The notes under the pieces: model-generated
Database searches by the model: none
What the model saw: only the letters and a program-made list of their open reading frames with translations
Told to the model about the DNA's origin: nothing
Shown: in pieces, positions 17,933-25,658 of the stretch
Position numbering within the stretch: the first letter of the stretch is position 1
Layout of the letters: each line of letters opens with the position of its first letter
Program-made: the position numbers and the translations under genes
Assembly: GCF_014837175.1 (NCBI RefSeq)
Contig: NZ_JACYFR010000005.1
Span: 62,001-126,000 of the forward strand
Direction: 5' to 3'
Source of the DNA: Cellulomonas sp. JH27-2
GTDB lineage: Bacteria; Actinomycetota; Actinomycetes; Actinomycetales; Cellulomonadaceae
DNA length: 64,000 bases

Positions 17933-18141
17933 CAGGGGTACCTCTTCCCGTACTTCTTGTGGACGGCCTGCCGGCTGACGCCGAGCGCGTCGGCCACCTG
18001 CTGCCAGGTCCAGCCGAGCGCGCGGGCCCGGCCGACGTGCAGCGACTCGAGCCGGTCGGCGAGGTCGTGCAGCGAGCGGACCGCGCGCAGGCCCTCGTCG
18101 GGCTGCGCACCGGAGGCGGCTGTGAGGAGGTCGTCGGCCAT
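17932..18141 (-). CDS. Small HTH DNA-binding protein
   Basis: A 69-residue protein with a helical N-terminus (LHDLADRLESLHVGRARAL) and a clear helix-turn-helix at the C-terminus (GWTWQQVADALGVSRQAVHKKYGKRYP). I start it at ATG 18141 because a TTGACA-17-TAAGTT promoter places the transcription start at or next to that ATG. Twin GTCAA-N6-TTGAC inverted repeats cover the promoter and are the obvious candidates for autoregulation. It is the first gene of a two-gene operon with the Clp_N protein. Confidence 0.8.
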   Translation of the reverse strand: MADDLLTAASGAQPDEGLRAVRSLHDLADRLESLHVGRARALGWTWQQVADALGVSRQAVHKKYGKRYP

Positions 18142-18145
18142 ATCC

Positions 18146-18188
18146 GTCAACTTAGATTGACACCGGGCGCGTGTCAATGCGAGTTGAC
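18146..18188 (-). promoter_or_regulatory. Promoter with twin GTCAA-N6-TTGAC operators
   Basis: On the minus strand TTGACA (18177-18172), a 17-base spacer and TAAGTT (18154-18149) form a near-consensus housekeeping promoter for the HTH/Clp_N operon. Two identical-type inverted repeats, GTCAA-N6-TTGAC at 18146-18161 and 18173-18188, lie 27 bases apart centre to centre and cover the -10 and -35 boxes. The predicted start of transcription coincides with the ATG. Confidence 0.75.
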
Positions 18189-18253
18189 GAATCGGCTCGG
18201 GTCGTGCCTGGTGCGACCGCCGTCAGAGCGTGGCGGACGGACGGTGTGATGTG

Positions 18254-18276
18254 CCGCTCGGCGACACGCCGAGCGG
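18254..18276 (+). promoter_or_regulatory. Perfect hairpin ahead of acyltransferase gene
   Basis: Ten-base perfect arms CCGCTCGGCG / CGCCGAGCGG with a three-base loop, 75 bases before the acyltransferase start. If it lies in the transcript it is a leader stem; otherwise it may be an operator. Confidence 0.4.
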
Positions 18277-18350
18277 GCGTCGGCCGGGCACGAGAGGAGC
18301 GACGTACCGTCGAAATCGGACACCTTGGCGACCGGTCCGGTGAGGCGGCT

Positions 18351-20345
18351 ATGAGCATCGACACCAGGGCGACGGGTGCCGATGCGCGCAGCCCGCGACC
18401 TGAGAGCGCGTCCGCCGGACCCGACCCGGCGGGGCGGCCCGGCCGACGTCCCGGTCGGATCCGCGGGCTGGACGGTCTGCGCGCGCTCGCGGTCGTCGCC
18501 GTCATCGCCTACCACCTGTACCCGGGCACGCTGCCAGGCGGGTTCCTCGGGGTCGACGTGTTCTTCGTCGTCAGCGGCTTCCTGATCACCACGCTGCTGC
18601 TGCGCGAGGTCGCCGAGCTCGGACGGCTCCGGCTCGGGCGGTTCTGGGAGCGGCGCGCGAGGCGGCTGCTGCCCGCCCTCGCCCTGGTCGTCGTCGTGTC
18701 CGTTCCGATCGCCTGGTGGGCCGACCCGGACCTGGTGGTCGGCATCGGCCGGCAGGTCCTGGGCGCCGCGACGTTCTCCACCAACTGGCTGGCCATCACC
18801 GCCGGGTCCAGCTACTTCGACGCCACCCAGCCCGAGCTGTTCGCGCCCTTCTGGTCGCTCGCGATCGAGGAGCAGTTCTATCTCGTCTGGCCGGTCGTGC
18901 TCGTCGTGCTGCTGGTGGTGTGCCGGACGCCGCTCGTCCGGGCGCGGGTCGCGGCCGGCGGTGCGCTCGCCTCGGCGCTGGCCATGGCCGTGGTCTTCCA
19001 CCCGGGCGACGACCCGACCCGGGTGTACTACGGCACGCTGACGCACGCCTTCGGTCTGCTCCTCGGTGCGAGCGCGGCCTTCGCGTGGGCGGGGCGCGAC
19101 GAGCTGTGGCCCCGACGGGCGTGGGTCCGCTGGGTCGGGCCAGGTGCGCTCGTCGGCCTCGCCGCGCTGGCCTTGACGATGAACGCCCAGAGCACGATCG
19201 CGTACCGCGGCGGGATCTTCGCCGCGTCGCTGCTCGCGCTCGTCGCCGTCACGGCGTGCACGGTGCCGGCCGACGGACGGGACCGGCTGGACGCGCAAGA
19301 CCGGCAGGATCGGGGCGGCGTCGCACGGGCCGGATCGGGCGACGGCTATGTCCGCGTGCTCGAGGCGCGACCGCTCGTCTGGATCGGCGAGCGGTCCTAC
19401 GGCCTCTACCTGTGGCACTGGCCCGTGATCCTGGTGGTCGCCGCCGTCCTGGGGGACACGCCAGGAACGTCGACCTGGTGGCGGACCGCCCTGGTCGCGG
19501 TCGTGGCGACGACCGCGCTCGCGTGGGCCAGCTATCGGTGGGTCGAGGCGCCGGTGCGTCGGCGGGGTGCCCGCTCGACGTTCAGCGCGGCGCGCGCGGC
19601 TGTGCGCGGCGGGCGTCGGCCCGCGCAGGTCGCGCTCGCGGCTGCGGGCGTCGCGGTGCTCGCCACGGCCGCCGTCGTGGCCTTCGGCCCCGCGCAGTCG
19701 TCGGCCCAGAGGTCGATCGAGGCGGCGCAACGCCAGATCGCCGCGCAGGAAGCGGCCGCCCGCACGGCCGCGGCCCAGAAGGAGGCGCAGAAGAAGGCGG
19801 CGAAGGACGAGGCGGGCGTGCTGCGGGAGACGGACGCGGACGCCGACGACTGGACGGTCGACGCCGACCAGGTGTCGGCCTACGGCGACTCGGTGCTCTC
19901 GGCGGCGGCGCCCACGCTCTACGACCACTTCCCGGGCATCACGATCGACGCGAAGCCGATCCGCAAGTGGGTCGACGCGGCCCCGATCATCGAGAAGGCC
20001 GCCGACGAGGGGACGCTGCGGCCCTTCGTCGTCCTGAACTTCGGCACCAACGGCGGCTTCCAGTTCAAGGGGTCGACGAAGGCGGTCGAGCGGATCCTCG
20101 ACGCGATCGGTCCGGACCGCAAGGTCGTCGTCGTGACGATCAACGGCATCAGCAGCTGGGTGCCGGCCGCGAACGAGAAGCTCAAGGCGATGGTCGCCGA
20201 CCGACCCAACGTCACGGTCGCCGACTGGAACGCGTACGTGCACGACCACGCGGGCCTGCTGCACACCGACCGGACGCACCCCAACATGGCCGGGGTGCAG
20301 AAGTACGCGGCGGTGCTGCGCGACGTGCTGACCGCGGACGGGTGA
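18351..20345 (+). CDS. OatA-type acyltransferase with SGNH domain
   Basis: A 664-residue membrane O-acyltransferase. The Acyl_transf_3 domain spans about residues 35-400 (GLDGLRALAVVAVIAYH at the start, with the catalytic-type His; FFVVSGFLIT; FWSLAIEEQFYLVWP), with about ten helices plus an eleventh near 435. A Lys/Ala/Gln-rich coiled segment leads to an extracellular SGNH domain: Ser514 in YGDSV, NFGTNG as block III and the Asp640/His643 pair in TDRTHPN. Members acetylate peptidoglycan, teichoic acids or exopolysaccharide (family knowledge); the acceptor here is unknown. Start ATG 18351 lies just after GGTGAGG. Confidence 0.9.
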   Translation: MSIDTRATGADARSPRPESASAGPDPAGRPGRRPGRIRGLDGLRALAVVAVIAYHLYPGTLPGGFLGVDVFFVVSGFLITTLLLREVAELGRLRLGRFWERRARRLLPALALVVVVSVPIAWWADPDLVVGIGRQVLGAATFSTNWLAITAGSSYFDATQPELFAPFWSLAIEEQFYLVWPVVLVVLLVVCRTPLVRARVAAGGALASALAMAVVFHPGDDPTRVYYGTLTHAFGLLLGASAAFAWAGRDELWPRRAWVRWVGPGALVGLAALALTMNAQSTIAYRGGIFAASLLALVAVTACTVPADGRDRLDAQDRQDRGGVARAGSGDGYVRVLEARPLVWIGERSYGLYLWHWPVILVVAAVLGDTPGTSTWWRTALVAVVATTALAWASYRWVEAPVRRRGARSTFSAARAAVRGGRRPAQVALAAAGVAVLATAAVVAFGPAQSSAQRSIEAAQRQIAAQEAAARTAAAQKEAQKKAAKDEAGVLRETDADADDWTVDADQVSAYGDSVLSAAAPTLYDHFPGITIDAKPIRKWVDAAPIIEKAADEGTLRPFVVLNFGTNGGFQFKGSTKAVERILDAIGPDRKVVVVTINGISSWVPAANEKLKAMVADRPNVTVADWNAYVHDHAGLLHTDRTHPNMAGVQKYAAVLRDVLTADG

Positions 20346-20378
20346 CCCCAGGAGCCTCCGCGGGGTGGCGAACGCCAT

Positions 20379-20418
20379 ATCTCTCGATGTGAAGAGACCT
20401 GGGGCGGGCGGATACCAT
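20379..20418 (+). promoter_or_regulatory. sucC promoter with CTCGATGTGAAG half-palindrome
   Basis: TCTCTCGATGTGAAGAGA (imperfect inverted repeat with TCTCT/AGAGA ends) overlaps the expected -35 region of a TACCAT box at 20413-20418, upstream of sucC. The core resembles the palindrome over the icd promoter at 33041-33052, suggesting a shared regulator. Confidence 0.5.
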
Positions 20419-20508
20419 CGAGCGGGCGCTGTGGCCTACCCGATGCCGCAGAGCACGCCGCAGACCGTGGGCGACACCGACCGTGGGCGATGAGAGGAAC
20501 CGGACCAG

Positions 20509-21696
20509 GTGGACCTGTTCGAGTACCAGGCACGAGACATCTTCGAGAAGCACGGTGTTCCCGTGCTCGGCGGCGTGGTCGCCACGACCCCCGACGAGGC
20601 CCGCGCGGGCGCCGAGCAGCTGCTCGGCCCTGACGGAGGCGTCGTGGTCGTCAAGGCGCAGGTCAAGGTGGGCGGTCGCGGCAAGGCCGGCGGCGTCAAG
20701 CTCGCCCGCTCGGCCGACGAGGCGCGCGAGAAGGCCGAGGAGATCCTCGGCATGGACATCAAGGGCCACACGGTCCACCGCGTCATGATCGCGGCCGGTG
20801 CCAAGATCGCGCAGGAGTTCTACTTCTCGCTGCTGCTGGACCGCGCCGAGCGCCGCTACCTGGCCATGTGCTCGGTCGAGGGCGGCATGGAGATCGAGGA
20901 GCTCGCCGTCGAGCGTCCCGAGGCCCTGGCCCGCGTGGCCGTCGACCCCCGCGTCGGCATCGACCAGGCCAAGGCCGACGAGATCGTCGAGGCCGCCGGC
21001 TTCCCGACCAAGACGTCGCCCGAGGTGTCCGCCAAGGTCGCCGACGCGATCCAGAAGCTGTGGCTCGTCTACCGCGACGAGGACGCGACGCTGGTCGAGG
21101 TCAACCCGCTGGTGCTGACCGAGGACGGCGAGATCGTCGCGCTCGACGGCAAGGTCACGCTCGACGGCAACGCCGAGTTCCGTCACGCCGACCACGCCGA
21201 GCTGGAGGACGCCGCCGCTGCGGACCCGCTCGAGGCGCGCGCCAAGGAGAAGGACCTCAACTACGTCAAGCTCGACGGCGAGGTCGGCATCATCGGCAAC
21301 GGCGCGGGGCTCGTCATGAGCACGCTCGACGTCGTCGCCTACGCGGGCGAGAAGCACGGCGGCGTCAAGCCCGCCAACTTCCTTGACATCGGCGGCGGCG
21401 CCTCGGCCGAGGTCATGGCCGCGGGCCTCGACATCATCCTGACGGACCCGCAGGTCAAGTCGGTGTTCGTCAACGTCTTCGGCGGCATCACGGCGTGCGA
21501 CGCGGTCGCCAACGGCATCGTCGCCGCGCTCGAGATCCTGGGCGACGAGGCCTCCAAGCCGCTCGTCGTCCGGCTCGACGGCAACAACGTGGTCGAGGGC
21601 CGGCGCATCCTCGCCGAGGCCGGCCACCCGCTGGTCACCCTCGCGGACACCATGGACGGCGGCGCCGACAAGGCAGCCGAGCTGGCCAACGCCTGA
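20509..21696 (+). CDS. sucC: Succinyl-CoA synthetase, beta subunit
   Basis: ADP/GDP-forming succinate-CoA ligase beta chain, 395 residues, TCA cycle. The ATP-grasp region opens [19 protein letters not shown] and has [16 protein letters not shown]; later [20 protein letters not shown] (metal binding), [10 protein letters not shown] and the GGASAEVM and NVFGGIT loops characteristic of SucC. Start GTG 20509 follows GAGAGGAACC. It is cotranscribed with sucD, 31 bases downstream. Confidence 0.97.
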   Translation: MDLFEYQARDIFEKHGVPVLGGVVATTPDEARAGAEQLLGPDGGVVVVKAQVKVGGRGKAGGVKLARSADEAREKAEEILGMDIKGHTVHRVMIAAGAKIAQEFYFSLLLDRAERRYLAMCSVEGGMEIEELAVERPEALARVAVDPRVGIDQAKADEIVEAAGFPTKTSPEVSAKVADAIQKLWLVYRDEDATLVEVNPLVLTEDGEIVALDGKVTLDGNAEFRHADHAELEDAAAADPLEARAKEKDLNYVKLDGEVGIIGNGAGLVMSTLDVVAYAGEKHGGVKPANFLDIGGGASAEVMAAGLDIILTDPQVKSVFVNVFGGITACDAVANGIVAALEILGDEASKPLVVRLDGNNVVEGRRILAEAGHPLVTLADTMDGGADKAAELANA

Positions 21697-21727
21697 GCCC
21701 CCTGACGTAGAGAGAAGCAGACACACC

Positions 21728-22606
21728 ATGGCCATCTTCCTGACCGAGGCATCCAAGGTCATCGTCCAGGGCATGACGGGCTCCGAGGGCACCAAGCACA
21801 CGACCCGCATGCTCGCCTCCGGCACCAACGTCGTCGGCGGCGTGAACCCGCGCAAGGCAGGGACGTCCGTCGCGTTCGGCGAGACCGAGGTCCCCGTGTT
21901 CGGCTCCGTCTCGGAGGCGATGGAGAAGACGGGGGCCGACGTCTCCGTCATCTTCGTGCCACCGGCGCACACCAAGGGCGCCGTCGTCGAGGCGATCCAG
22001 GCGGGCATCCCGCTCGTCGTCATCATCACCGAGGGCGTCCCGGTGGCCGACACCGCCGAGTTCTTCGCGCTCGCGCAGGACAAGGGCGTGCGGCTCATCG
22101 GCCCCAACTGCCCGGGCCTGATCAGCCCCGGGAAGTCCAACGTGGGCATCATCCCCGCCGACATCACGGGCCCCGGCCGCGTCGGCCTGGTGTCCAAGTC
22201 GGGCACGCTGACCTACCAGATGATGTACGAGCTGCGGGACTTCGGGTTCTCGTCGGCCGTCGGCATCGGTGGCGACCCGATCATCGGCACGACGCACATC
22301 GACGCGCTCGCGGCGTTCGAGGCGGACCCCGACACCGACGTCATCGTGATGATCGGTGAGATCGGCGGCGACGCCGAGGAGCGGGCCGCGGCCTACATCG
22401 CCGAGCACGTGACCAAGCCGGTCGTCGGCTACGTCGCCGGCTTCACGGCGCCCGAGGGCAAGACGATGGGCCACGCCGGCGCCATCGTCTCGGGCTCGTC
22501 GGGCACCGCGCAGGCCAAGAAGGAGGCCCTCGAGGCCGCCGGTGTCAAGGTCGGCAAGACGCCGTCCGAGACCGCCGCGCTTGCGCGCGAGCTGCTCAGC
22601 GCCTGA
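21728..22606 (+). CDS. sucD: Succinyl-CoA synthetase, alpha subunit
   Basis: A 292-residue alpha chain that binds CoA in its Rossmann domain ([28 protein letters not shown]) and carries the transiently phosphorylated His249 in [12 protein letters not shown]. Other signatures: [19 protein letters not shown] and [10 protein letters not shown]. The start ATG 21728 has AGAGAAG upstream. It forms the catalytic heterodimer with SucC and is followed by a strong hairpin that ends the operon. Confidence 0.97.
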   Translation: MAIFLTEASKVIVQGMTGSEGTKHTTRMLASGTNVVGGVNPRKAGTSVAFGETEVPVFGSVSEAMEKTGADVSVIFVPPAHTKGAVVEAIQAGIPLVVIITEGVPVADTAEFFALAQDKGVRLIGPNCPGLISPGKSNVGIIPADITGPGRVGLVSKSGTLTYQMMYELRDFGFSSAVGIGGDPIIGTTHIDALAAFEADPDTDVIVMIGEIGGDAEERAAAYIAEHVTKPVVGYVAGFTAPEGKTMGHAGAIVSGSSGTAQAKKEALEAAGVKVGKTPSETAALARELLSA

Positions 22607-22619
22607 GCCGTACCCTCTC

Positions 22620-22671
22620 CGACGCCCGTCCGTCGGCTGCTCCTGCGAGAGCAGTCGGCGGGCGGGCGTCG
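22620..22671 (+). terminator. Long hairpin after sucD
   Basis: A stem of about 21 pairs with three G-T or mismatched positions: outer arms CGACGCCCG / CGGGCGTCG, inner arms CTGCTC / GAGCAG, six-base loop, starting 14 bases after the sucD stop. Confidence 0.75.
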
Positions 22672-22781
22672 TCGTACGCCCGCCGTCCGCCTCGTGCCTG
22701 CACGTGTGATCTTCGTGCAGGCGGTCCGACGCGCCGGGCCGCCTGCGGCATCGGTGCGGCGTGCGAGGCGACGATGGCCGC

Positions 22782-24203
22782 GTGAGCCAGTCGCGACCCA
22801 CTTCCCCCGGATCCGCGGTCGGCGACCGCGGATCGTCGGGCGGTCGGTCCGCCGGGCGCGGTGCCGGACGAGCCGGAGGCGCGTCGGCCGGCCCGGGTCG
22901 AGGCCGTCGCCAGCGCACCGACACCGGTTCCGTGCCGTCGGTGGGCGCCGGTGTTCCTGCGTCCGCCCGCGCCGTGGAGTCGCGGGACGAGGTCTTCCTC
23001 GGCAGCGCACTGGACGGCGCCCCGCGCTGGGTGTCCGGCGTGCTGGCTGCGGTGCAGGCGGCGGTCCTGTCGCTGCTGGTCCTCGTGCTCCCCGCCGTCG
23101 CGAGCTTCGTCGCCACGGCCGCCGACCCGGCCAACTCCGGGGTCTCGTGGTTCCGGGCGGTCCGCGTGGGCGTCGCGCTCTGGCTCGCCGGTCACGGTGT
23201 GCCGCTCGAGGTCAGCGGCTCTTCCGTCACGCTCGTGCCGCTCGGTGTCACCGCGCTCGCGACGTTCGCGTGCTACGCGTCCGCACGACGCTCGGGGATC
23301 CCCACCCGCTCGGGCCTGGCGGCGGCGGTCGGCACCTACGTCGTGCTCGTACTCGTCGTCGCGCTCGCGAGCGGGGTGGGACCCGGTGGCGTCGCGCGGG
23401 CGGTCGTCGGAAGCGTCCTCGTCGGCGGCGTGGGACTGGGGTGCGGCCTCGCGGCGCGCCCGGGTGCGCCGTCGGTCCGCGTCGTCACCGCGCCGCTATT
23501 GGCCCGCGTGCCCGCCGCGGTGCGGGTCGGCGCCGGCGGTGGTGCGGTGGCGGTCGGCCTGCTCGTCGCGGTCGCGTCCCTGGTCACGTCATTGTGGGTG
23601 ATCGCCGGTCTCGCGACCATCCGCGACGTGGTGGACGGGCTCTCCCTGGACCCCGTGGGCGGGACGGTGCTGGCGTTCGCCGAGCTCGTCTTCGCGCCCA
23701 ACCTGGTGGTCTGGTGCATCGCGTGGCTGGCGGGTCCCGGTTTCGCCGTCGGGCTGGGGACGCACTTCGCGCCGCACGAGGTCGTCGCCGGGCCGATGCC
23801 GGCGGTCCCGCTGCTGGGCGCGTTGCCGAGCAACACGCTGCCGGGCGCCTGGCGCTACCTGACGCCTCTGCTGCTGGTGGGTATCGGAGCGCTGGCCGGC
23901 TGGTACGTCCACCGCCGACTGCGCCCCGCCCGGTGGTGGCACCCCGTCGTCGCCGTGCTCGCCGCGTCGGCCGTCGCGGCACTGCTCGTCGGGTTCCTGG
24001 TGCTGCTGGCGTCCGGGGGAGTGGGACCGGGCCGCATGACGCACGTCGGCGCGTCCGCCCTGCTCGTCGCCGTCGCGGTCGGGTGGCCCGTGCTGCTCGG
24101 GTCGTTGCTCGTCGCCGTGCCCGCCGACCCTGTGGTGCGTGCGGGAGTACGCGCGCGGGTACGGCGCACAGGCTCCCGGCGGGGCGCGACGGACGACGAC
24201 TGA
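22782..24203 (+). CDS. DUF6350/PerM-type polytopic membrane protein
   Basis: A 473-residue protein: about 65 disordered Gly/Ser/Arg residues, then roughly nine or ten membrane helices and a short basic/acidic tail. Loop sequences such as WFRAVRVGVALWLAGHGVPL, FAPNLVVWCIAWLAGPGFAVG and GTHFAPHEV match the actinobacterial family called DUF6350, related to mycobacterial PerM, which supports cell division under stress (family knowledge, recalled). Its place between sucD and the purN/purH loci is conserved in actinobacteria. Start GTG 22782 is preferred; GTG 22761 is also in frame. Confidence 0.72.
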   Translation: MSQSRPTSPGSAVGDRGSSGGRSAGRGAGRAGGASAGPGRGRRQRTDTGSVPSVGAGVPASARAVESRDEVFLGSALDGAPRWVSGVLAAVQAAVLSLLVLVLPAVASFVATAADPANSGVSWFRAVRVGVALWLAGHGVPLEVSGSSVTLVPLGVTALATFACYASARRSGIPTRSGLAAAVGTYVVLVLVVALASGVGPGGVARAVVGSVLVGGVGLGCGLAARPGAPSVRVVTAPLLARVPAAVRVGAGGGAVAVGLLVAVASLVTSLWVIAGLATIRDVVDGLSLDPVGGTVLAFAELVFAPNLVVWCIAWLAGPGFAVGLGTHFAPHEVVAGPMPAVPLLGALPSNTLPGAWRYLTPLLLVGIGALAGWYVHRRLRPARWWHPVVAVLAASAVAALLVGFLVLLASGGVGPGRMTHVGASALLVAVAVGWPVLLGSLLVAVPADPVVRAGVRARVRRTGSRRGATDDD

Positions 24204-24236
24204 GGCGGCCGCCCGGCGCGCGGACGTTCAGCCTGC

Positions 24237-24275
24237 GCTGCGGGTCCTCAGCTCGTGCTGCGGGTCCTCAGCTTG
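24237..24275. repeat. 20-base tandem duplication over a stop codon
   Basis: Two adjacent copies of GCTGCGGGTCCTCAGCT-type sequence (20-base period). The stop codon of the minus-strand gene at 24248 lies in one copy, so its last codons are duplicated in the 3' flank. Confidence 0.65.
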
Positions 24276-24940
24276 TCCTGCCAGTTCTCCAGCCCCTGCC
24301 GGAAGTCCTGCTCGCACTGCGCTCGCGCGGTGTGCGTGAGCGCATCGGCGAGGCAGGCCTGCCGCTCGGCCTGCAGCGGCCAGAGCAGCAGCATCCCGCC
24401 CGCGACCATCGCCCACACGGCCGAGATCGCGATACCCACGATCAGCATGGGGACGAGAGCCCCGCGGACGTGGGCGCGGCTCGCGGACAGGGCGGCACGG
24501 ATGCCGTAGACGACCGCGGCGACGATGAACGGGAGCGCCAGGGCCTGCCACGGGATGTGCAGCGTGCCGAGGATCGCGGACGCCAGCAGCAGCAGGCCGA
24601 ACGTCCGGGCGTGGCCGCGTGCCTGCGCCGCGCCTTCGGGATCGGTCGGGATCGGGGGCGGCACGGGCTGCTGCCCGGGGTGCTGCTGGCGGAAGCCCTG
24701 GTGGGTGGGGTGATGATGCGGGTGGGGCGGCACCTGCACACCGTGCGGTCCCTGGCCTTGCGGTCCCTGGCCCTGTGCTCCCTGACCCTGGGGCTGCTGG
24801 GCCGGGGCGGGCAGGTCGTCGCCCACCGGCGCGGACGTTGGAGGGCCGTGCGTGCCGGTGGGCGCCGGCCGGCCGTGCGCGCCCGGGCGGTCGGCGTCGG
24901 GGCGACGACCGTCCTCAGGAGGCGCGTAGGGGTTGCTCAC
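24248..24940 (-). CDS. Proline/glutamine-rich membrane protein
   Basis: A 230-residue protein. Residues 1-115 are disordered, beginning SNPYAPPEDG and carrying a QGQGPQGQGP repeat and a HPHHHPTHQG stretch. Residues 120-205 hold three membrane segments (TFGLLLLASAILGTLHI, WQALALPFIVAAVVYGI, VPMLIVGIAISAVWAMVAGGMLLLW), then a Cys-containing external end (CLADALTHTARAQCEQDF). This layout is like DUF4190-type actinobacterial proteins but I cannot assign a family firmly. Start GTG 24940. Convergent with the DUF6350 gene and divergent from the purN-like gene. Confidence 0.68.
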   Translation of the reverse strand: MSNPYAPPEDGRRPDADRPGAHGRPAPTGTHGPPTSAPVGDDLPAPAQQPQGQGAQGQGPQGQGPHGVQVPPHPHHHPTHQGFRQQHPGQQPVPPPIPTDPEGAAQARGHARTFGLLLLASAILGTLHIPWQALALPFIVAAVVYGIRAALSASRAHVRGALVPMLIVGIAISAVWAMVAGGMLLLWPLQAERQACLADALTHTARAQCEQDFRQGLENWQDKLRTRSTS

Positions 24941-25032
24941 GCGGACATTCTCGCCCACCGCGGCGACGGGCGCGCCCGCCATCCGCACGTCGAGCCGCCG
25001 GGGCTGGGCCAGCCGCGCCGCACACCGCCGGA

Positions 25033-25048
25033 TAGGGTTCCGCAGGTG
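25033..25048 (+). promoter_or_regulatory. Leaderless -10 box of the purN-like gene
   Basis: TAGGGT at 25033-25038 lies seven bases before GTG 25046, with no Shine-Dalgarno, the same arrangement as guaA and others in the window. It indicates the degenerate purN-like gene is still transcribed. Confidence 0.5.
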
Positions 25049-25588
25049 GTTCCCTCGCGGTCGTCGTCGCCCCAACCCGCAGCGCCCAGGCATGCGACAC
25101 GTCAGGCGGGACGGATCGTCGTGCTCGTCTCCGCGCAGGACGAGGGACTCGCGGACCTGCTGGTGGCGCACGCGGCCTCCGCGTTCGGCGGCCGCGTCGT
25201 CGGCGTCGTCGCCGACCGCGGTGAGACGCGCGCGATCGACGCCGCGCGCGGGGCCGGCGTCCCGGTCGCCGTCGTCGCGCAGCACGACTTCCCCGACCGG
25301 GCGGCGTGGCGCACCGCGCTGGCCGGCGCGGTGGCGGTGTTCTCGCCCGACGTCGTGGTTCTGGCAGGGTTCGTGACACCCGTCGGGCAACCGCTGCTCG
25401 ACAGGTTCGAGGGCCGCGTCGTCGCCGACCACAGCTCGGCTCACGGCACGGTGATCGTGGTCGACGAGCCACGACGCCTCGTCGGGGTCGTGGGTGAGAT
25501 GGTCCGCGGCGATCGGGCCGGCGGCGGCGAGTCCCGTCGACCGGGAGCCCCGGCGACGGGCCCGGTCGCGCGCCGCTCGAGCCGCTGA
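25046..25588 (+). CDS. Degenerate PurN-like protein (GAR transformylase lacking active site)
   Basis: A 180-residue frame sits exactly where purN lies in actinobacteria, upstream of purH. It keeps PurN's Rossmann core: GRIVVLVSAQDEGLADLL (PurN: GRIVVLVSGSGTNLQALL), VVGVVADRGETRAIDAA, AGVPVAVVAQHDFPDR and SPDVVVLAGFVTPVGQPLL followed by DRFEGRVV. But the N-x-H-P-x-L-L-P catalytic loop is replaced by ADHSSAHG, the segment up to TVIVVDE is shortened by about 20 residues, and the conserved Asp-containing D-x-GP segment and C-terminal helices are absent, replaced by a Gly/Arg/Pro-rich tail. The GSGTNL phosphate loop is lost too. Other frames downstream do not restore PurN, so a simple frameshift is unlikely. 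Either a decaying pseudogene or a repurposed protein. Confidence 0.65.
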   Translation: MVPSRSSSPQPAAPRHATRQAGRIVVLVSAQDEGLADLLVAHAASAFGGRVVGVVADRGETRAIDAARGAGVPVAVVAQHDFPDRAAWRTALAGAVAVFSPDVVVLAGFVTPVGQPLLDRFEGRVVADHSSAHGTVIVVDEPRRLVGVVGEMVRGDRAGGGESRRPGAPATGPVARRSSR

Positions 25589-25648
25589 CGGGCGCGAGCC
25601 GCTCGGGCCCGGCGGCCCGTGACTCGTCGAGCGACCGTCAGCGGCTCG
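25578..25648. terminator. 14-base inverted repeat between convergent genes
   Basis: Perfect arms CGAGCCGCTGACGG and CCGTCAGCGGCTCG separated by 43 bases that can fold further. The left arm contains the stop of the purN-like gene; the right arm lies 11 bases before the minus-strand stop at 25659. Confidence 0.55.
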
Positions 25649-25658
25649 TCGCAGGCCG

